Shown one piece after another: positions 10,795 through 21,290 of a stretch of DNA of 64,000 nt. The notes below the pieces were generated by a model. That model had not been told where the DNA came from. It ran no database searches and was given only the letters and a program-made list of their open reading frames with translations. The DNA comes from Diplonema papillatum (taxonomy: Eukaryota; Euglenozoa; Diplonemea; Diplonemida; Diplonemidae): assembly GCA_030068145.1 (NCBI GenBank), contig JAPJBO010000036.1, positions 434,001-498,000 of the forward strand, read 5' to 3'. The number at the start of each line of letters is the position of its first letter. Position 1 is the stretch's first letter. The position numbers and the translations under genes were made by a program.

Positions 10795-11036
10795 TTCCGC
10801 AAACGGAGGCGGAAGACCTCTTCTCTTTCGTCCCGCCTTGCACCCTCCAAGCCCTGCACACCCAGGCACACCCGGGCTGCTTTTCTAGCTGCGCCGGTCT
10901 CTTTCTCTGCTAGGACATACAGGCCGCTCTCGCGGAGGCTTCGAATTTCCTTTTCCCCTCGCCCTTGGTGTGGGTGTATGTTCATATTTGATGACACAGA
11001 GTCTGAGAGAGAGAGAGATATATACTGGTAAGTGAG
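10630..11036 (-). repeat. Tandem duplication of the exon A 5' region, copy 1 (functional)
   Basis: This ~400-bp block contains the ATG and first ~45 codons of exon A plus upstream intron/leader sequence with a TCTCTC tract (about 11008-11022). It is repeated at 11042-11436 with small indels. Confidence 0.8.
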
Positions 11037-11041
11037 CCTGG

Positions 11042-11436
11042 TTGCGACCCGGAGCACAGCGACAGCAAGAAGACGTTCCGGACGCTGTCGCAGCCGCCGC
11101 CGGCGACGAATCCTCGCAGGTTCCACCGCTGCTGTGCCACGACGCGCCGCTCAGCGCTCGCGTTCCGAAAGCCCTGCATTTCCGCAAACGGAGGCGGAAG
11201 ACCTCTTCTCTTTCGTCCCGCCTTGCACCCTCCAAGCCTTGCCTGTCAATGCGCACACCCAGGCAGACCCGGGCTGCTTTTCAAGCTGCGCCGGTCTCTT
11301 TCTCTGCTAGGACATACAAGCCGCTCTGGCGGAGGCTTCGAATTTCCACGCCCTTGGTGTGGGTGGATGTTCATGCTTTGATGACACAGAGTCCGAGAGA
11401 GATACTGGTAAGTGAGCCCGGTTGCGACCCGCAGCC
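11042..11436 (-). pseudogene. Tandem duplication of the exon A 5' region, copy 2 (frameshifted)
   Basis: Same sequence as copy 1, including MQGFRNASA and its leader. One extra base after GCGAGCGC shifts the frame, and the block AGCGAGTCGGCCATCGACGG with adjoining bases is missing. It cannot encode the same N-terminus. It is a dead exon copy or a non-coding leader exon. Confidence 0.7.
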
Positions 11437-11461
11437 CATTAACGCTCGACTCTGACTTTAT

Positions 11462-11550
11462 GCGCACTAGCGGAACTCACCTGCTTTGGTAAGTTTCATG
11501 TAGTACGCTGTCAACTACTAATTTTTAGTACCAACGATGCATTGTTAACA
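11462..11550 (+). repeat. Dispersed repeat L
   Basis: TGCGCACTAGCGGAACTCAC, then CTGCTTTGGTAAGTTTCATG and TAGTACCAACGATGCATTG. An inverse, nearly identical copy is at 45003-45097 and a partial one at about 44430-44520. Bases 11550-12040 hold nothing I can identify. Confidence 0.75.
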
Positions 11551-12049
11551 CAAAGAAGACGTGCGGAGCTTCACAAACCGGGGTGCAAAGGTGCACAACC
11601 TCTGTACCAAGTACTGATTGACATAAGTCTGGGACCTTCCAATCATTGACATTGGGTTGGGTACGCTCAATCAGTTGTTCGTTCTTTCTGGATAAATGTG
11701 CTGCGAAGTTGGGCTTCTGCCACGTGTTGTGAGGAGCAGTCCACAGGCACCACTGACCAGAGTCTAGAGTTGAGGTTTTGACAAGAACTAGCTTGTATTA
11801 AGCTGAGACGTTTCAGCACCGCTTCGTCAACCTGGCTGCGCATTGCGCAAAGCATCTGCATTGTCTTTTCTGAAACACGTGTCATAACCCCGGGAAAAGC
11901 GGAGCGAAAACGTGCCGTCGAAATGTCTTTGGTATTATTTTGAAGAAGTCGGTTCTGCTCGTACTGGTTCCCAATGAAACGAGTACTCGGCGGCGAAATG
12001 AAGCTTTTTGAACAGTTGCGAACCGCAAAAGAAGGGGGAAGAAGCAGAG

Positions 12050-12118
12050 GGAGAGAGAGAGAGAGAGAGAGACGAATTCAGGGAGTTTCCTCGCCTCACT
12101 TCCTCCGTCCTTCTACGG
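12050..12118 (-). repeat. Family B1 element (GAGA/TCTC tract)
   Basis: Minus strand: GTAGAAGGACGG, GTGAGGCGAGGAAACTCCC, then (TC)n. It lacks the CACTCTAACTCG core of other copies. Preceded on the minus strand by CTTGCGGCCACC, comparable to CTTACGCCCGCC in other copies. Confidence 0.5.
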
Positions 12119-12119
12119 T

Positions 12120-13060
12120 GGCCGCAAGTGGTCCCACCGGTGGCGTTTTGCGGCCAGCGGCTCTGGCACGGTAGGTGACGGCAGCCAGAGGCATCGAAGT
12201 CAGACTTGCGGGAGAAGAAGCATGTCTCCAGGGGAAACAGTGCAGGAAGGCGAAGCCCGAGTCTCAGTTTGTGCAGTGCCGCAATCAAGGCCGCTCTACC
12301 CCGCAAACCTGTCTGCGAGTTTGTATGCAGCACACCGTCTAGGTGGCGCACCGCCTCGATGCCTTGGTGGCCCGTAGACCCATCGCTCTGCAGTACTGAT
12401 AGCACGCGTGGGTAGTAGCAAAGGAGGTGTTGCTACCCGCCTCATCCGGAAGACGAACGCGGACTCAGAGTAAAATCGAACAACTGACTTCGCGACGCCC
12501 GTCGCAGTTCGTCAAGAGGCCTAACCAGACGTCGAGGGCGAGCCAGCGCCAATTCCTTCGCTTCGTCGGCCAACTCCCAAACGAACACTAGGTAGGTATT
12601 TCCCATGCTTGCCAACCTTTTCCGAGGGGTTCGGATCCGCCGACACACGCCTAGGGGAGCTTCAAACGTACGCGTCTGCTGTTCTCTTCTGGAGCAACAA
12701 CGTCAAGAGATGGTAGCTCTTCTTGCTGCCCCACTGAGACGACGTATCGCAGCGAAGGTCCCTACTTGGACGAATGAGATGCGGTACTTTTCAGTGCATG
12801 CTGCGCCTTGACCAGCAGCTGCAGGAGGGGTAGGGGTACATGCGGAAAAGAAACCCACAGACACGGCTCCGACGCACGGAGAACAGCCAATCATCATCAG
12901 GGTGCGTCGCTGCAGAGGAGAACCCCCAGCAGTCGGTGAACTGTCATGTGAACCCCTCGGCACAACTACGCAACGTGCACCGGAGTCGTTGGGTGGTTGG
13001 GATACCGCCCCCACGCACTCAAAGTTCGACTTGTACGCACCAGCAGCCAGATCAAAGACC
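12120..13060 (-). pseudogene. Protein-like fragments in several frames, unidentified
   Basis: Minus-strand pieces such as STGHQGIEAVRHLDGVLHTN (about 12300-12390), YLVFVWELADEAKELALARP (about 12535-12600) and AAGAYKSNFECVGAVSQPPN (about 12980-13050) look coding. They are separated by stops and frame changes, with no clear splice sites. Could be a decayed retroelement or gene. No family recognised. Confidence 0.3.
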
Positions 13061-13064
13061 GCGC

Positions 13065-14678
13065 CTACTTCGTGTTCCCCCACCGAGGAGATGACACAAA
13101 CACAGGCTCGGAGTGAAACCGGCCGGTCGTCTTCGCAGCGCCGGTCTCGGCCCGCGAGGAGAAAGATCCGAACCTCGACCGGTGCGACCGCGCCACGCGC
13201 ACGTCCTCCCCCAGCTTCTGCTTCGCCGCGTCGGTCAGCTCGCGGACGACTATCGGCGTCTTCATCTCGCTCGCGATCTTCTCGATCACGCTGCGGTCCC
13301 CCGGCGACAGGATCGTGACCACCTTCCCGCGCTTTCCCTGCCTGCCGACCCTTCCAGCGCGGTACAGGTACGTCGACACGTCCAAAGGAATCTCGGCATT
13401 GATGACCATGGTGAGGTTGTCGATGGTGATTCCCCTTGAGAGAACGTCGGATGCAACCAGAAACGAGACGTGTCCCGCGTTGAACCGATTGATCACCTTC
13501 TGCCGTAGGTGAGGCGGGTCCTCGCCGGTGAGCCGGAGGGTGGGCTTGCCGTGCATCAACTTCGCCAAGTTGGGATCTGACGACAACGTCCGGACCCCGA
13601 TGCGGCTATTCGAAAAGACAATGACCTTCCCTTCGCGGTTTTTCTCGAGGTGGTCCTGGATGAGCCAGCTCACGAGCGGTCCTACCAGCAGCCTGCCGTA
13701 CGATATCGCTTCGTGGCTTATCAGGTCGTTGCCGATGCCGCCATGTTTCGACTTCATCACGACTCTTTCATACGAAGAGAACAGCGGCAGTCGGTGGAGC
13801 TCTTTCAACCACGCCGGTTGAGTAGCAGAAACGACGATGCCCTGCGTCGGGTTGCCTGCGTTTTTCTCGTCGCGGAGGCACAGCGTTTCCATGAGGCGTA
13901 CGACGTTCGAATCCCTGGTGACCAGCATCATGTCACCCTCGTCGACCACTATGGTCACGACCCGGTCCACTTTCAGGTGGCCTGACTCCATGTGGTGGGC
14001 CAGCTTCCCCATGGTGCACACGACCACGTCGGCCCCCCTTTGCAGCCCGCTTTCCTCGGTCGCCAGGCTCGTCCCGCCCATCAGCGACACGACCGCGAGC
14101 GTGAGCTGCGAAAGACGCAAGAACTCCTTCGCCGTTTGAAGGCACAGCTCCTTCGTCGGAACGAGCACGATCGTGTGGGGGTAGTACGCTTCGGCGGGGG
14201 GCAGGCTTTGGAGGCGCTGGACGATGGGGATGATGTAGGCCAGCGTTTTGCCGGTGCCCGTCGGCGAGCAGATCTGCGTGCTTTTCCCGCTTAAGACGGG
14301 CTCGAAAGCCTCGGCTTGAACCGGGAAGAGCTTGCTGATGCCCATGAGGTGCAGGGCCTTGGTGCTCCTCTCCGAGAGGAAGCCGAAGTCCTCGAGGGGC
14401 CGCAGGCGGTGGGCCACCTCTTCGCCGTCGATTTCGTCTTCAGCCGCCGTCGCCGCTCCGAGGTCTTTGAACAGCGCTCCCGACTCGCCCCGCACCGTCA
14501 GCGGGTCACGCGACCGGAACAGCGTCTCCAGCGGCGCCGCGTCGTCGCCTTCGCTCCATTTCCCCTCGAACGCCTTTCGGAACGCGCCGCCGGGCTCTGC
14601 CCCCCCACCGGCTGTGCACGCTCTCCTCTGCAGCAGTCGGAGCACGGGGTGGGCGGCGCGGTGGAAGCGACGCCGCAT
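13065..14678 (-). CDS. DEAD-box ATP-dependent RNA helicase (DEGD variant), probably organellar
   Basis: A 537-aa single-exon ORF from ATG at 14678. Unwinds or remodels RNA using ATP. Helicase motifs in order: Q motif region FPVQAEAF (118-125), motif I SPTGTGKT (138-145), Ia PTKEL (174-178), motif II DEGD (246-249) in place of DEAD, motif III SAT (284-286), IV VIVFSN, V RGITI (415-419), VI YRAGRVGR (439-446). Nearly every core motif is intact, so it should be active; the A-to-G change in motif II is unusual. Residues 1-25 are Arg/Ala/Leu-rich and lack acidic residues (MRRRFHRAAHPVLRLLQRRA), typical of a mitochondrial presequence, so a role in organellar RNA processing or ribosome assembly is inferred. 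A leader intron probably lies at 14798-14960. Normal length for the family with a short basic tail. Confidence 0.93.
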   Translation of the reverse strand: MRRRFHRAAHPVLRLLQRRACTAGGGAEPGGAFRKAFEGKWSEGDDAAPLETLFRSRDPLTVRGESGALFKDLGAATAAEDEIDGEEVAHRLRPLEDFGFLSERSTKALHLMGISKLFPVQAEAFEPVLSGKSTQICSPTGTGKTLAYIIPIVQRLQSLPPAEAYYPHTIVLVPTKELCLQTAKEFLRLSQLTLAVVSLMGGTSLATEESGLQRGADVVVCTMGKLAHHMESGHLKVDRVVTIVVDEGDMMLVTRDSNVVRLMETLCLRDEKNAGNPTQGIVVSATQPAWLKELHRLPLFSSYERVVMKSKHGGIGNDLISHEAISYGRLLVGPLVSWLIQDHLEKNREGKVIVFSNSRIGVRTLSSDPNLAKLMHGKPTLRLTGEDPPHLRQKVINRFNAGHVSFLVASDVLSRGITIDNLTMVINAEIPLDVSTYLYRAGRVGRQGKRGKVVTILSPGDRSVIEKIASEMKTPIVVRELTDAAKQKLGEDVRVARSHRSRFGSFSSRAETGAAKTTGRFHSEPVFVSSPRWGNTK

Positions 14679-14822
14679 TCGGCGCCTTTTTTTCTTTTCG
14701 GTCTACCCCGCCCCCCCCCCCTTTCGCGATGGATAGCGTATCGCTTTACGAGGTCCACCCTGGGTTGATTTTCCTTTGACGTATCGCTTCACAAGGTTCG
14801 TTCACCCTGACGGGCGCGTTTA

Positions 14823-14960
14823 AAGGGGGGGGGGGTCGAATAATAACAGTTATTTAGAGTTAAAGTTCGCTTGAAATTCCGGGGGTTTAGGGTCTCCGTG
14901 TGACGACCATCTCTCCGGGGAGTATCCGGTCGCCTCACTACCGTCCCGTCCTACTACGGC
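14823..14960 (-). repeat. Composite family B1+B2 element upstream of the helicase
   Basis: Minus strand, in order: CTTACGCCCGCC|GTAGTAGG, GTGAGGCGACCGGATACTCC, GGAGAGATGG (B1), then GGAGACCCTAAACCC and AAGCGAACTTTAACTCTAAA (B2), then TTATTATTCGACC(C)n. This is the best evidence that B1 and B2 are parts of one longer unit. It would serve as a leader intron whose acceptor could be CCGTCAG at about 14798. Confidence 0.6.
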
Positions 14961-14972
14961 GGGCGTAAGTCG

Positions 14973-15071
14973 TTACGTCGTGGGCGCGGTGCGAGCCGCG
15001 GCCCAGTCAAAGATGATGATTGCACCGATGGCGGCGCAGCCGGGGGCGTTCTGACTGACGGGCGAGACCGC
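14973..15071 (-). CDS. C-terminal exon of an unidentified gene
   Basis: Acceptor GTCTGCCAG at 15072-15080, then 32 codons and TAA. The encoded tail is AVSPVSQNAPGCAAIGAIII followed by FDWAAARTAPTT, with strongly G/C-biased third positions unlike the flanks. The GCAAIGAIIIF segment could be the end of a membrane helix. Upstream exons (above 15080) were not found. Its stop lies 13 bases from the start of the family B element that leads into the helicase gene, so the two genes are tightly packed. Confidence 0.5.
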   Translation of the reverse strand, partial: AVSPVSQNAPGCAAIGAIIIFDWAAARTAPTT

Positions 15072-15299
15072 CTGGCAGACGTGTGTTGACACGTTGTTTC
15101 GCGGGTTCTCTCCTCTTTTTTGGCAATAATCCTTTGACGCGTGTTTAGTTTTTTGAGGAGGGCCGCGTTGTCGAGTCTCCGGTTGATATGACGTTAGCCG
15201 TGCAATGTGAGCAACGCAGGCGTAATAGGCCGCGACTGTATCGAATTGCCTGCGCTGCCTGTCACGGAGTTCCATCTATCCCGTCTATCAAGAGGTGGA

Positions 15300-16180
15300 C
15301 CGGCTTGAACTACCATATGCTAGTGTTGGGCCCTGTACTGAGGTGCACTGTGTACACCACACCACAGGACACCATACTACTACTATGGTTTACTGTGGGA
15401 TTTGGAGCAAAGGGCGTGGCAGGATGAGCACCTACCCGAACCAACACCAGAAGAGTTTGGGATGAGGCGGGGTTGCAAGTTGGCAGTCACTCCGGCGTTA
15501 CTAATAGACTAACCCCAGCAGGATCAAAGAATGTCAGTCTCACCTTCCTCATTCTTTTTCCCACCCTCCATCCCCCGCGTGACGTCGTCCCAGCGGCCAT
15601 CATAGCTTGCCTCATGGTCGGTGTTCTTCCCCAAGAGTGGAGGGAGTGCCTCTGCTGTGGACCCCGGCTCAGAATGGGTGCGAAGATGCCAGAAGAAGCC
15701 AGCAGCGATTCCTTACACGCGGGCACCCCGCTTCGCCGTAGACCGACGCATCGACAATCAACGCCGAGCAGATTTGCATCGTCCCGTCTAAAGATAAAGC
15801 TCAATCGCATCGGCTTTCGCACCGGAAAGAGCCAATAGCTTGCCCACAAAGTCCGTAGACGATCCAACGACGGTAACACACATGCACAATGCCGGACGCT
15901 AGCGTCTGTCAAGAGCATGCGTGTCGTAAAGGTGAGAGAGAGGCATTGGCTCTCTCTGTCAAAGGTGATGACAATACCACAAAGTCCGCGGGCGAGGCCT
16001 CTCGGAGTGGCCGTCGATTGTCACAACACACGAGCCATGCTGATCAACCTCTTTCCGCGCTGTGCAAAACAGCGCGACCGAAAAAGGGAAGAAAACGAGG
16101 AATGAAGATAGTTGAACGGTGTGTTGCATTGCGGAAAAGAAAATGCGGGGGCAAAATAAAAAGACAGGCGCTTCGTTTTG
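15300..16180. other. Intergenic, no gene identified; repeat G copy at 15888-15950
   Basis: Overlapping open frames on both strands at 15473-15918 have no domain and no splice context. TGCCGGACGCTAGCGTCTGT, containing the palindrome GACGCTAGCGTC, plus CAAGAGCATGCGTG, recurs at 63490-63525. Confidence 0.5.
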
Positions 16181-16189
16181 TTTGTGCGT

Positions 16190-16330
16190 GCCGGTTGATC
16201 GGTTTCCCACTTGTCGTCACCCTGTGGCATTTTCAGGTCAGGAATTGTGATCAACCCCCAAAACACGCTGCCTACGTCTTTTGTAGTCCGCACAGAGCAT
16301 TGAAGGGCAACCCGCAAGATTGTGAGTGCT
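16190..16330 (+). repeat. Family D hairpin repeat, copy 1
   Basis: GTGCGTGCCGGTTGATC ... GTGATCAACC ... AAACACGCTGCCTACGTC. The GGTTGATC and GATCAACC arms pair. The same layout appears at 19512 and 54888 and, with other arm sequence, in family C. Confidence 0.7.
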
Positions 16331-16811
16331 GAAGAAGATACGAAACGCCCTCCACCCCATGCCGGGGGCATCGGAGGGGTGCACTTGTGGGATGCTTATC
16401 GTCCTGACAGAACAAGAGCCGAACAACCCCCCATATTTTCTTTTGATTTTTTTCCTCTTTTGTGCGGTCGACGATGTACGTCGTTCTGATGTCTGACGAC
16501 TTTGTTTCTTTGCTTGCTTTGTTTTCCTTGTGGACCTTTGATTTCCTCATTTCAAAAAAAAAACTTCTTTCTCTGGGACAATCCCCACTCACCAATCAGT
16601 TTACTCCCTTTTGCAAATAGAAATTCAGCCAGGTGGCCCATTCTGACGCTTTGTCTCCATGCTCTTGCTTAATTATCCGTAGACATTTTTTTTTTAAGCA
16701 GGGGGTACAAGCTCTGAACTCGACCGGAAAAAGCAGTGGTTGGAGTAGGAACGTACACATCAGGAGCGAACGGGTTCTTTAAAGCAAGGTTTTGCGCAGT
16801 GCCGTGCATAA

Positions 16812-16976
16812 TAAATACTCGGAGGGTGCTGCTTACGTAGACGGGGAGAAAAGGGGCACAAGACAACTACAAAATGGGTCATTTTCGAGAGCTTACGTCC
16901 GGCATTGTCCCCGGATTTACTTGTATTTTGCGTACAGCACATTTTCTCCTTGGGACAGCACCCTTGAGATAGAGAC
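16812..16976 (+). mobile_element. Family A element, diverged but complete
   Basis: Left end AAATACTCGGAGGGTGCTG; right end CAGCACCCTTGAGATAG. The inner TIR bases differ from the family consensus (GACTGCC) but differ on both ends in a matching way. Core remnants: ACAACTACAAAATGGGTC, CTTACGTCCGGCATTG. Part of another family A right end lies at 17266-17310. Confidence 0.6.
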
Positions 16977-17309
16977 ACTGGCCTCCCGAAAAACTGTACT
17001 GTTCGGGCGGTTTTTTTTTTTTTGCAGACTCATGTTCTTTATGCGGCATGGTATCGGGATTTGTATCTTTCGTGGCACAAGTAGTGCAGTTTAGTGGTCT
17101 AGCTTGGTTTGCCGTTTATCTTTCTTGTTAGCAAGCACACGAGTGCGAGGTTTGAGGGCAGCAACGCGGCCGGTCCGAAATAAGCCCGAGGTAAGAAGTT
17201 CCTGAATTCGTGGGCACCGGCATGCTGATGAGTGCCACACTATGATTTCGCACCAACAGGCGGACCCCCTCGAGTATTTCCTACAAAGCAGGTGCTCATT
17301 CAAAAGGAG

Positions 17310-18760
17310 AATAGGGATGAGCAGAGGTCCTGAAGAAAATCAAAAATCCCGAGCAATCGGAAAGGCAAAACAACTGTTCCCCTCGGCTCAAGTGAGGTTG
17401 ATCGAGGGTGACATCAATTGCACTTGCCAGTGGGGTGAAGGTACCTGTGCTTTCGACGGGATTCCATTCCGGCAGTAACTCTTCGTTGGTGGGAGAAAAA
17501 GCGGGAGTGCATGAAAGAACTCGGAGCAATCACCGGTAGGAGGTAGCGGTGATGATGGTAGAGCCGGAAACCGGCATCAGCAAGAAAAGGCAGGGCTGCG
17601 ACCCTGCAAGCAGCGATCAACCAAAAAAAAAAAAAAAGTACTGGCCGCAAATGACGGGAAGGTACCTGCGGGCAAGCCGAGCGAGAGATAAAGAGGGTTT
17701 GACCCTGCAGTGCAAAAAGAGTCATAAGGACTACGCTACGTGTGATTGATCATCTGGTCTTCGCTGTTCGAGACACAGGTTGTTGGACAGGGATCCGTTT
17801 TTATGCAGGATTTCAGAAAACCGTTTGGAATGGCACTTGTTTGTCAGTATCGTAGTGGCAGCACCACACCACACGCACACACCTTCGTCCGGGCCACAGT
17901 TTTTCACTGACGGCGCACGCGTGGTGGTCGACTTAGACCCAAGATGTTCCCGTTTTGAACCCGATTTGAGTGATCCAAAGAAGGGGGAGTCCCCGCGGTT
18001 ATCGAGTTATGCTATAACTCTGGGCTGGCAAGGGTCTTCCGGTGGTGCAATGAAACGTTTCCAGCTGAATAACTCTCTGTATATGAATCCGTGATGTTGG
18101 AGCCAGCAGCGCAGAAAGAAATGCGTAGTTTTGTTTTATTGAAAACGATGCAGCTGACCGTTGTGTCCGCCCTTTGATCGTATAGTGATTACTGGTTTAC
18201 GCCATGCAAAGTGGCGTTGTGAAAAAGGGAAAACGGTCCGATCAGCGTGTCGGGTTGAAGAAAGATTATCCTGCTCAGGAACCACGGCCTGAATGACTTG
18301 CGGGAATAGTTGGGTTTCAGCTCTTGGCAAAACAGATACTACACTACGATTTTCCTCCCCGTTTGCTTTGGATATTTGGAACACAGAGGAATGGCTCGAA
18401 AAGAAAATATGGTTCGACTATGAGAAGTGACGAGGGGAACGGTCCGAGCGGTGTGTCGTGTTGAAGACAGATTGGCTACAGCTTGGATCTTAGCAACTGC
18501 TTTCCCTGGAGCGCGGACTACGCGGGGGTGCAACGGGAACCGATCTTCTTCTCAACAACCGGCAATGCAGCAGGTGCATCCCTTTTGAGTGACGCTGGCG
18601 GAGGACTCGTTTCTTCTCATTTTCAAAAAAAAAAAAAAAGCTTGTCCCGTCTGCTCCCGCGCGGTCCACATGATCCCGGGATTTTTAGAGTTCAAGTTTT
18701 TGTTGCATCCCCGCAGTTGGTTGTGAAACGGAACATAAATAGCAATAGAAATCCAGCCGG
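17310..18760. other. No gene identified; possible coding relics and a ~40-bp direct repeat
   Basis: Plus-strand stretches such as KQLFPSAQVRLIEGDINCTC (about 17370-17430) look protein-like but are isolated. A direct repeat (ACGGTCCGATCAGCGTGTCG at about 18233, a diverged copy at about 18437) followed by GTTGAAGA lies in otherwise featureless DNA. A poly-A run is at 18625-18639. Confidence 0.35.
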
Positions 18761-18774
18761 CAAGAAATACTCGG

Positions 18775-18832
18775 AGGAACCCCAATACCCGAAATGAGCA
18801 CAAGGCAGTCCCTCCAGTATTTTCAAAACGCA
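18775..18832 (-). mobile_element. Family A left-end fragments, head to head
   Basis: AAATACTCGGAGGA on the plus strand is followed within 25 bases by the inverse of the left end (AAATGAGCACAAGGCAGTCC then CTCCAGTATTT). Two truncated ends are joined. Nothing else is recognised at 18832-19500. Confidence 0.5.
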
Positions 18833-19511
18833 ATGGGTTAACAAGAGACTTTGTATACGAGATTGCCACGAATATACGATTGGAGGCATTCGTTCTACCG
18901 CGTGATCTAAATGTGCACCCGCAGTAGTCTCCGGCGCGGGGGTCTAAACTCGTATGACGAGTTCAGAATCTGAGACAAGAACTATGACCCGTATGCACTG
19001 TATGCCTAGGGAGGGACTACAAAAATATAGGTCGTTCTGTTGAACTCGCTATGCGCGTCGGCTACACTTTTCCGACGTACTCGTCAACTTGTCAATGAAA
19101 TGAAACAGAAACTGTGTGTTGCGGTGGCGTGAAGAAGGGAAATGCGAAATAAGGCAGGGCGCTGGCAACTGGTATAAGGAGGCGAAGAGAGATCTTGTCA
19201 CTCTCGCCATGCCTGATTTGTGTGAGAGAGGGGTGTGAAAGTCTCTGTCGGTGGGAAAAGCTGGGAACCCTTTCCGGCTACGTTGATGCTGGAAGTCCTG
19301 TCTGACTGTGTATGTCAGATACACGAGAAAATGGAGTGCAATATTCCGCCAGGAAAGAAGTGCGCCAGGACTCGTCAAAGTGCCAGGCAGTTTGTTGGAT
19401 CACATGTCGATTCTCGCACGACGACTCTCACCCGACCTTCGCCTCAAAAAGGCGAAAACGTGTATCGAAGCATTTGCTCATGAAGAAAAAAGCAGGCGCT
19501 TCGTTTTGTTG

Positions 19512-19650
19512 TTTGTGCGTGCCAGTTGATCGATCTCCCATTTTTTTGTACCCCTGTTGTCTTGTTCAGAGGTTAGGAATTCTGATCAGCCACCAAAACC
19601 ATGCTGCTCACGTCTTTATCCATCCTTCACGATATATTGTAGGGGTGATC
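19512..19650 (+). repeat. Family D hairpin repeat, copy 2
   Basis: GTGCGTGCCAGTTGATCG ... CTGATCAGCCACCAAAACC ... GCTCACGTCTTTATCC; a diverged copy with a partly broken stem, directly upstream of a family A element. Confidence 0.6.
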
Positions 19651-19669
19651 CGCAAGAGAGCTAGTACTG

Positions 19670-19858
19670 AAAATACTCGGAGGAGCTGCCAGGTGCATAG
19701 AAACGACACAACCACGAATGGGTCATTTTTGCTAAACACTCATCCCCGGATACCTTTTTACCGTGTGTTTCGGGTAGCACACACCTTTAGGCGACTTTGC
19801 AACTGGCAGTCACCTCGAGTATCTCCTACACAGCAGGTGCTCATTCATAAAGAATGAA
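19670..19858 (+). mobile_element. Family A element, complete diverged copy (~190 bp)
   Basis: AAAATACTCGGAGGAGCTGCC at the left; CAACTGGCAGTCACCTCGAG then TATCTCCTACACAGCAGGTG at the right. The core is shortened but recognisable (GGGTCATTTTTGCTAAACAC). Confidence 0.7.
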
Positions 19859-20039
19859 AACAGAGGAATGTTTCGTTCGAACTACGGGACTACGCGTGCC
19901 CAATCTCTGGGCTCGCAGGTGACGTTGGGGGCATGTGAAGGAATGTTTCGGTTTTTCTTCCTCCCTGAGACCGGCAGACCGTGTGCGCTAGCTTCGTTGA
20001 AGTGCGTATTTAAAAACCAGGGAATTCTCGCTTTTATTT

Positions 20040-20105
20040 ACAAAGAGAGAGACGTGGTACAGTGCAGGGTCCATCTCTCCTGGGAGCTTTCTGTCGCCTC
20101 ACTTG
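20040..20105 (-). repeat. Family B1 element, diverged
   Basis: Minus strand: GTGAGGCGACAGAAAGCTCC, GGAGAGATGGACCCTGCAC, then TCTCTC. It has no clear exon downstream within 200 bases, so it may be a stray copy or mark an exon I did not recognise. Confidence 0.5.
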
Positions 20106-20269
20106 TTTTAGAACACCGATGGCGCCATGACTTTGCAACCGGCTACATGTCTCTGCTAGCCAGCAAGGCCCCTCCGCACACTGACCCTACACGATGCACT
20201 CAAAGGTGTTGCCAATGTCAAGACGTATTTTGTCTAGTGTTTTCATTTAGTCAAATTTTGACTAAGAAA

Positions 20270-21290
20270 CCCCCACCTGATCTGGACCCAAATTCTCACG
20301 GTGTTGGGTTCCGGGGAGTCCCACACCACCACCGTGGCCACGGCCCCGACACCACCACCGCCTTGACAACCCCGCCCTTCTTCCCGCAAAAGAAATAGGC
20401 TGAGTACCGGAGGGTTTCGGGATTTTCTGGGAACAGTGCCAACTGGTGCCCGACATCTGCATCCTCTTCTAGAAACAACTTAGGACTAGCCACCCAGCTG
20501 GGTATGGCGATCACCTTTTGCGCTCACCGTTCAACTGTTCAAAGCTTTCATCAGGAAAAGGTGATGGGCATCTTCGGCGTCGAACCAGTGCTCGAGACTG
20601 CGTAGGCCTTCCCCTCTATGAGGAGCATGAGCATGTGGTAACTTGTTACCGCAAACAAGAACTTCTTTGCGGTACGATTCGGTCTCGTCAGAGTAGTAGA
20701 AGCGGACGGGAGTCGAAAGTAGACAAGTACGTCCATCGCACAGCATAAGCATGTTCTGGTTGCCCCTTGTAGTGCTCGGTGGGCTTCTGTGTTGGTGTAG
20801 CCTGCGGCCTCACTGTAATGCCGCAGAATACCAGCTCCGTGTTTGCGTTTCTGCTCATTACGTACAGGTCCCTGTCACCGATATCAGCACGGTTCCTCGG
20901 TGTTGCAATGTTCTTGAACTTGGCCATAATGGCCTTGCTCACCATGCCGTTGGTTGTTCCCAGAGGGGAACATAGCAGCTGTCCAACAGGAGCCTTCGCC
21001 AAACCCGCAACACCTTCGACTTCACCATCCACCAAGAAGCGCAGGGTTGAATCGTCCCCATTGGAGCAGGAAGAGACCAAACGGCTGGGCCAATCCGTCG
21101 CCGATGTTATCGAGGTTCTTTGCGCGAAGAAAGCTGGGAAGAAACTCCTGTGTGGAGCGCTCATCTTGGTTTAGTTGTCCGTTCTGAGTAGTCCTGTTTG
21201 GTCGGTGGTTGGCCCCAGTTTTACTGGGGGGGGTTGAATACAGGAGGTACCTCGAATAGAAGAGGTACCTTGAATACAAGAGGCCTTTTG
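20270..21290 (-). pseudogene. Decayed minus-strand coding region, unidentified
   Basis: Protein-like runs follow each other on the minus strand in changing frames: STQEFLPSFLRAKNLDNIGD (about 21080-21160), ATPRNRADIGDRDLYVMSRN (about 20860-20920), VRFYYSDETESYRKEVLVCG (about 20650-20710), LRSLEHWFDAEDAHHLFLMK (about 20545-20605) and KLFLEEDADVGHQLALFPEN (about 20425-20485). At least two frameshifts and several stops separate them. No splice-like boundaries fit the joins. Domain not recognised; probably a dead mobile-element protein or host pseudogene. Confidence 0.4.

Noticed and set aside
13113..14768. Plus-strand ORFs over the helicase gene
   Set aside because: Antisense shadows of a G/C-biased gene.
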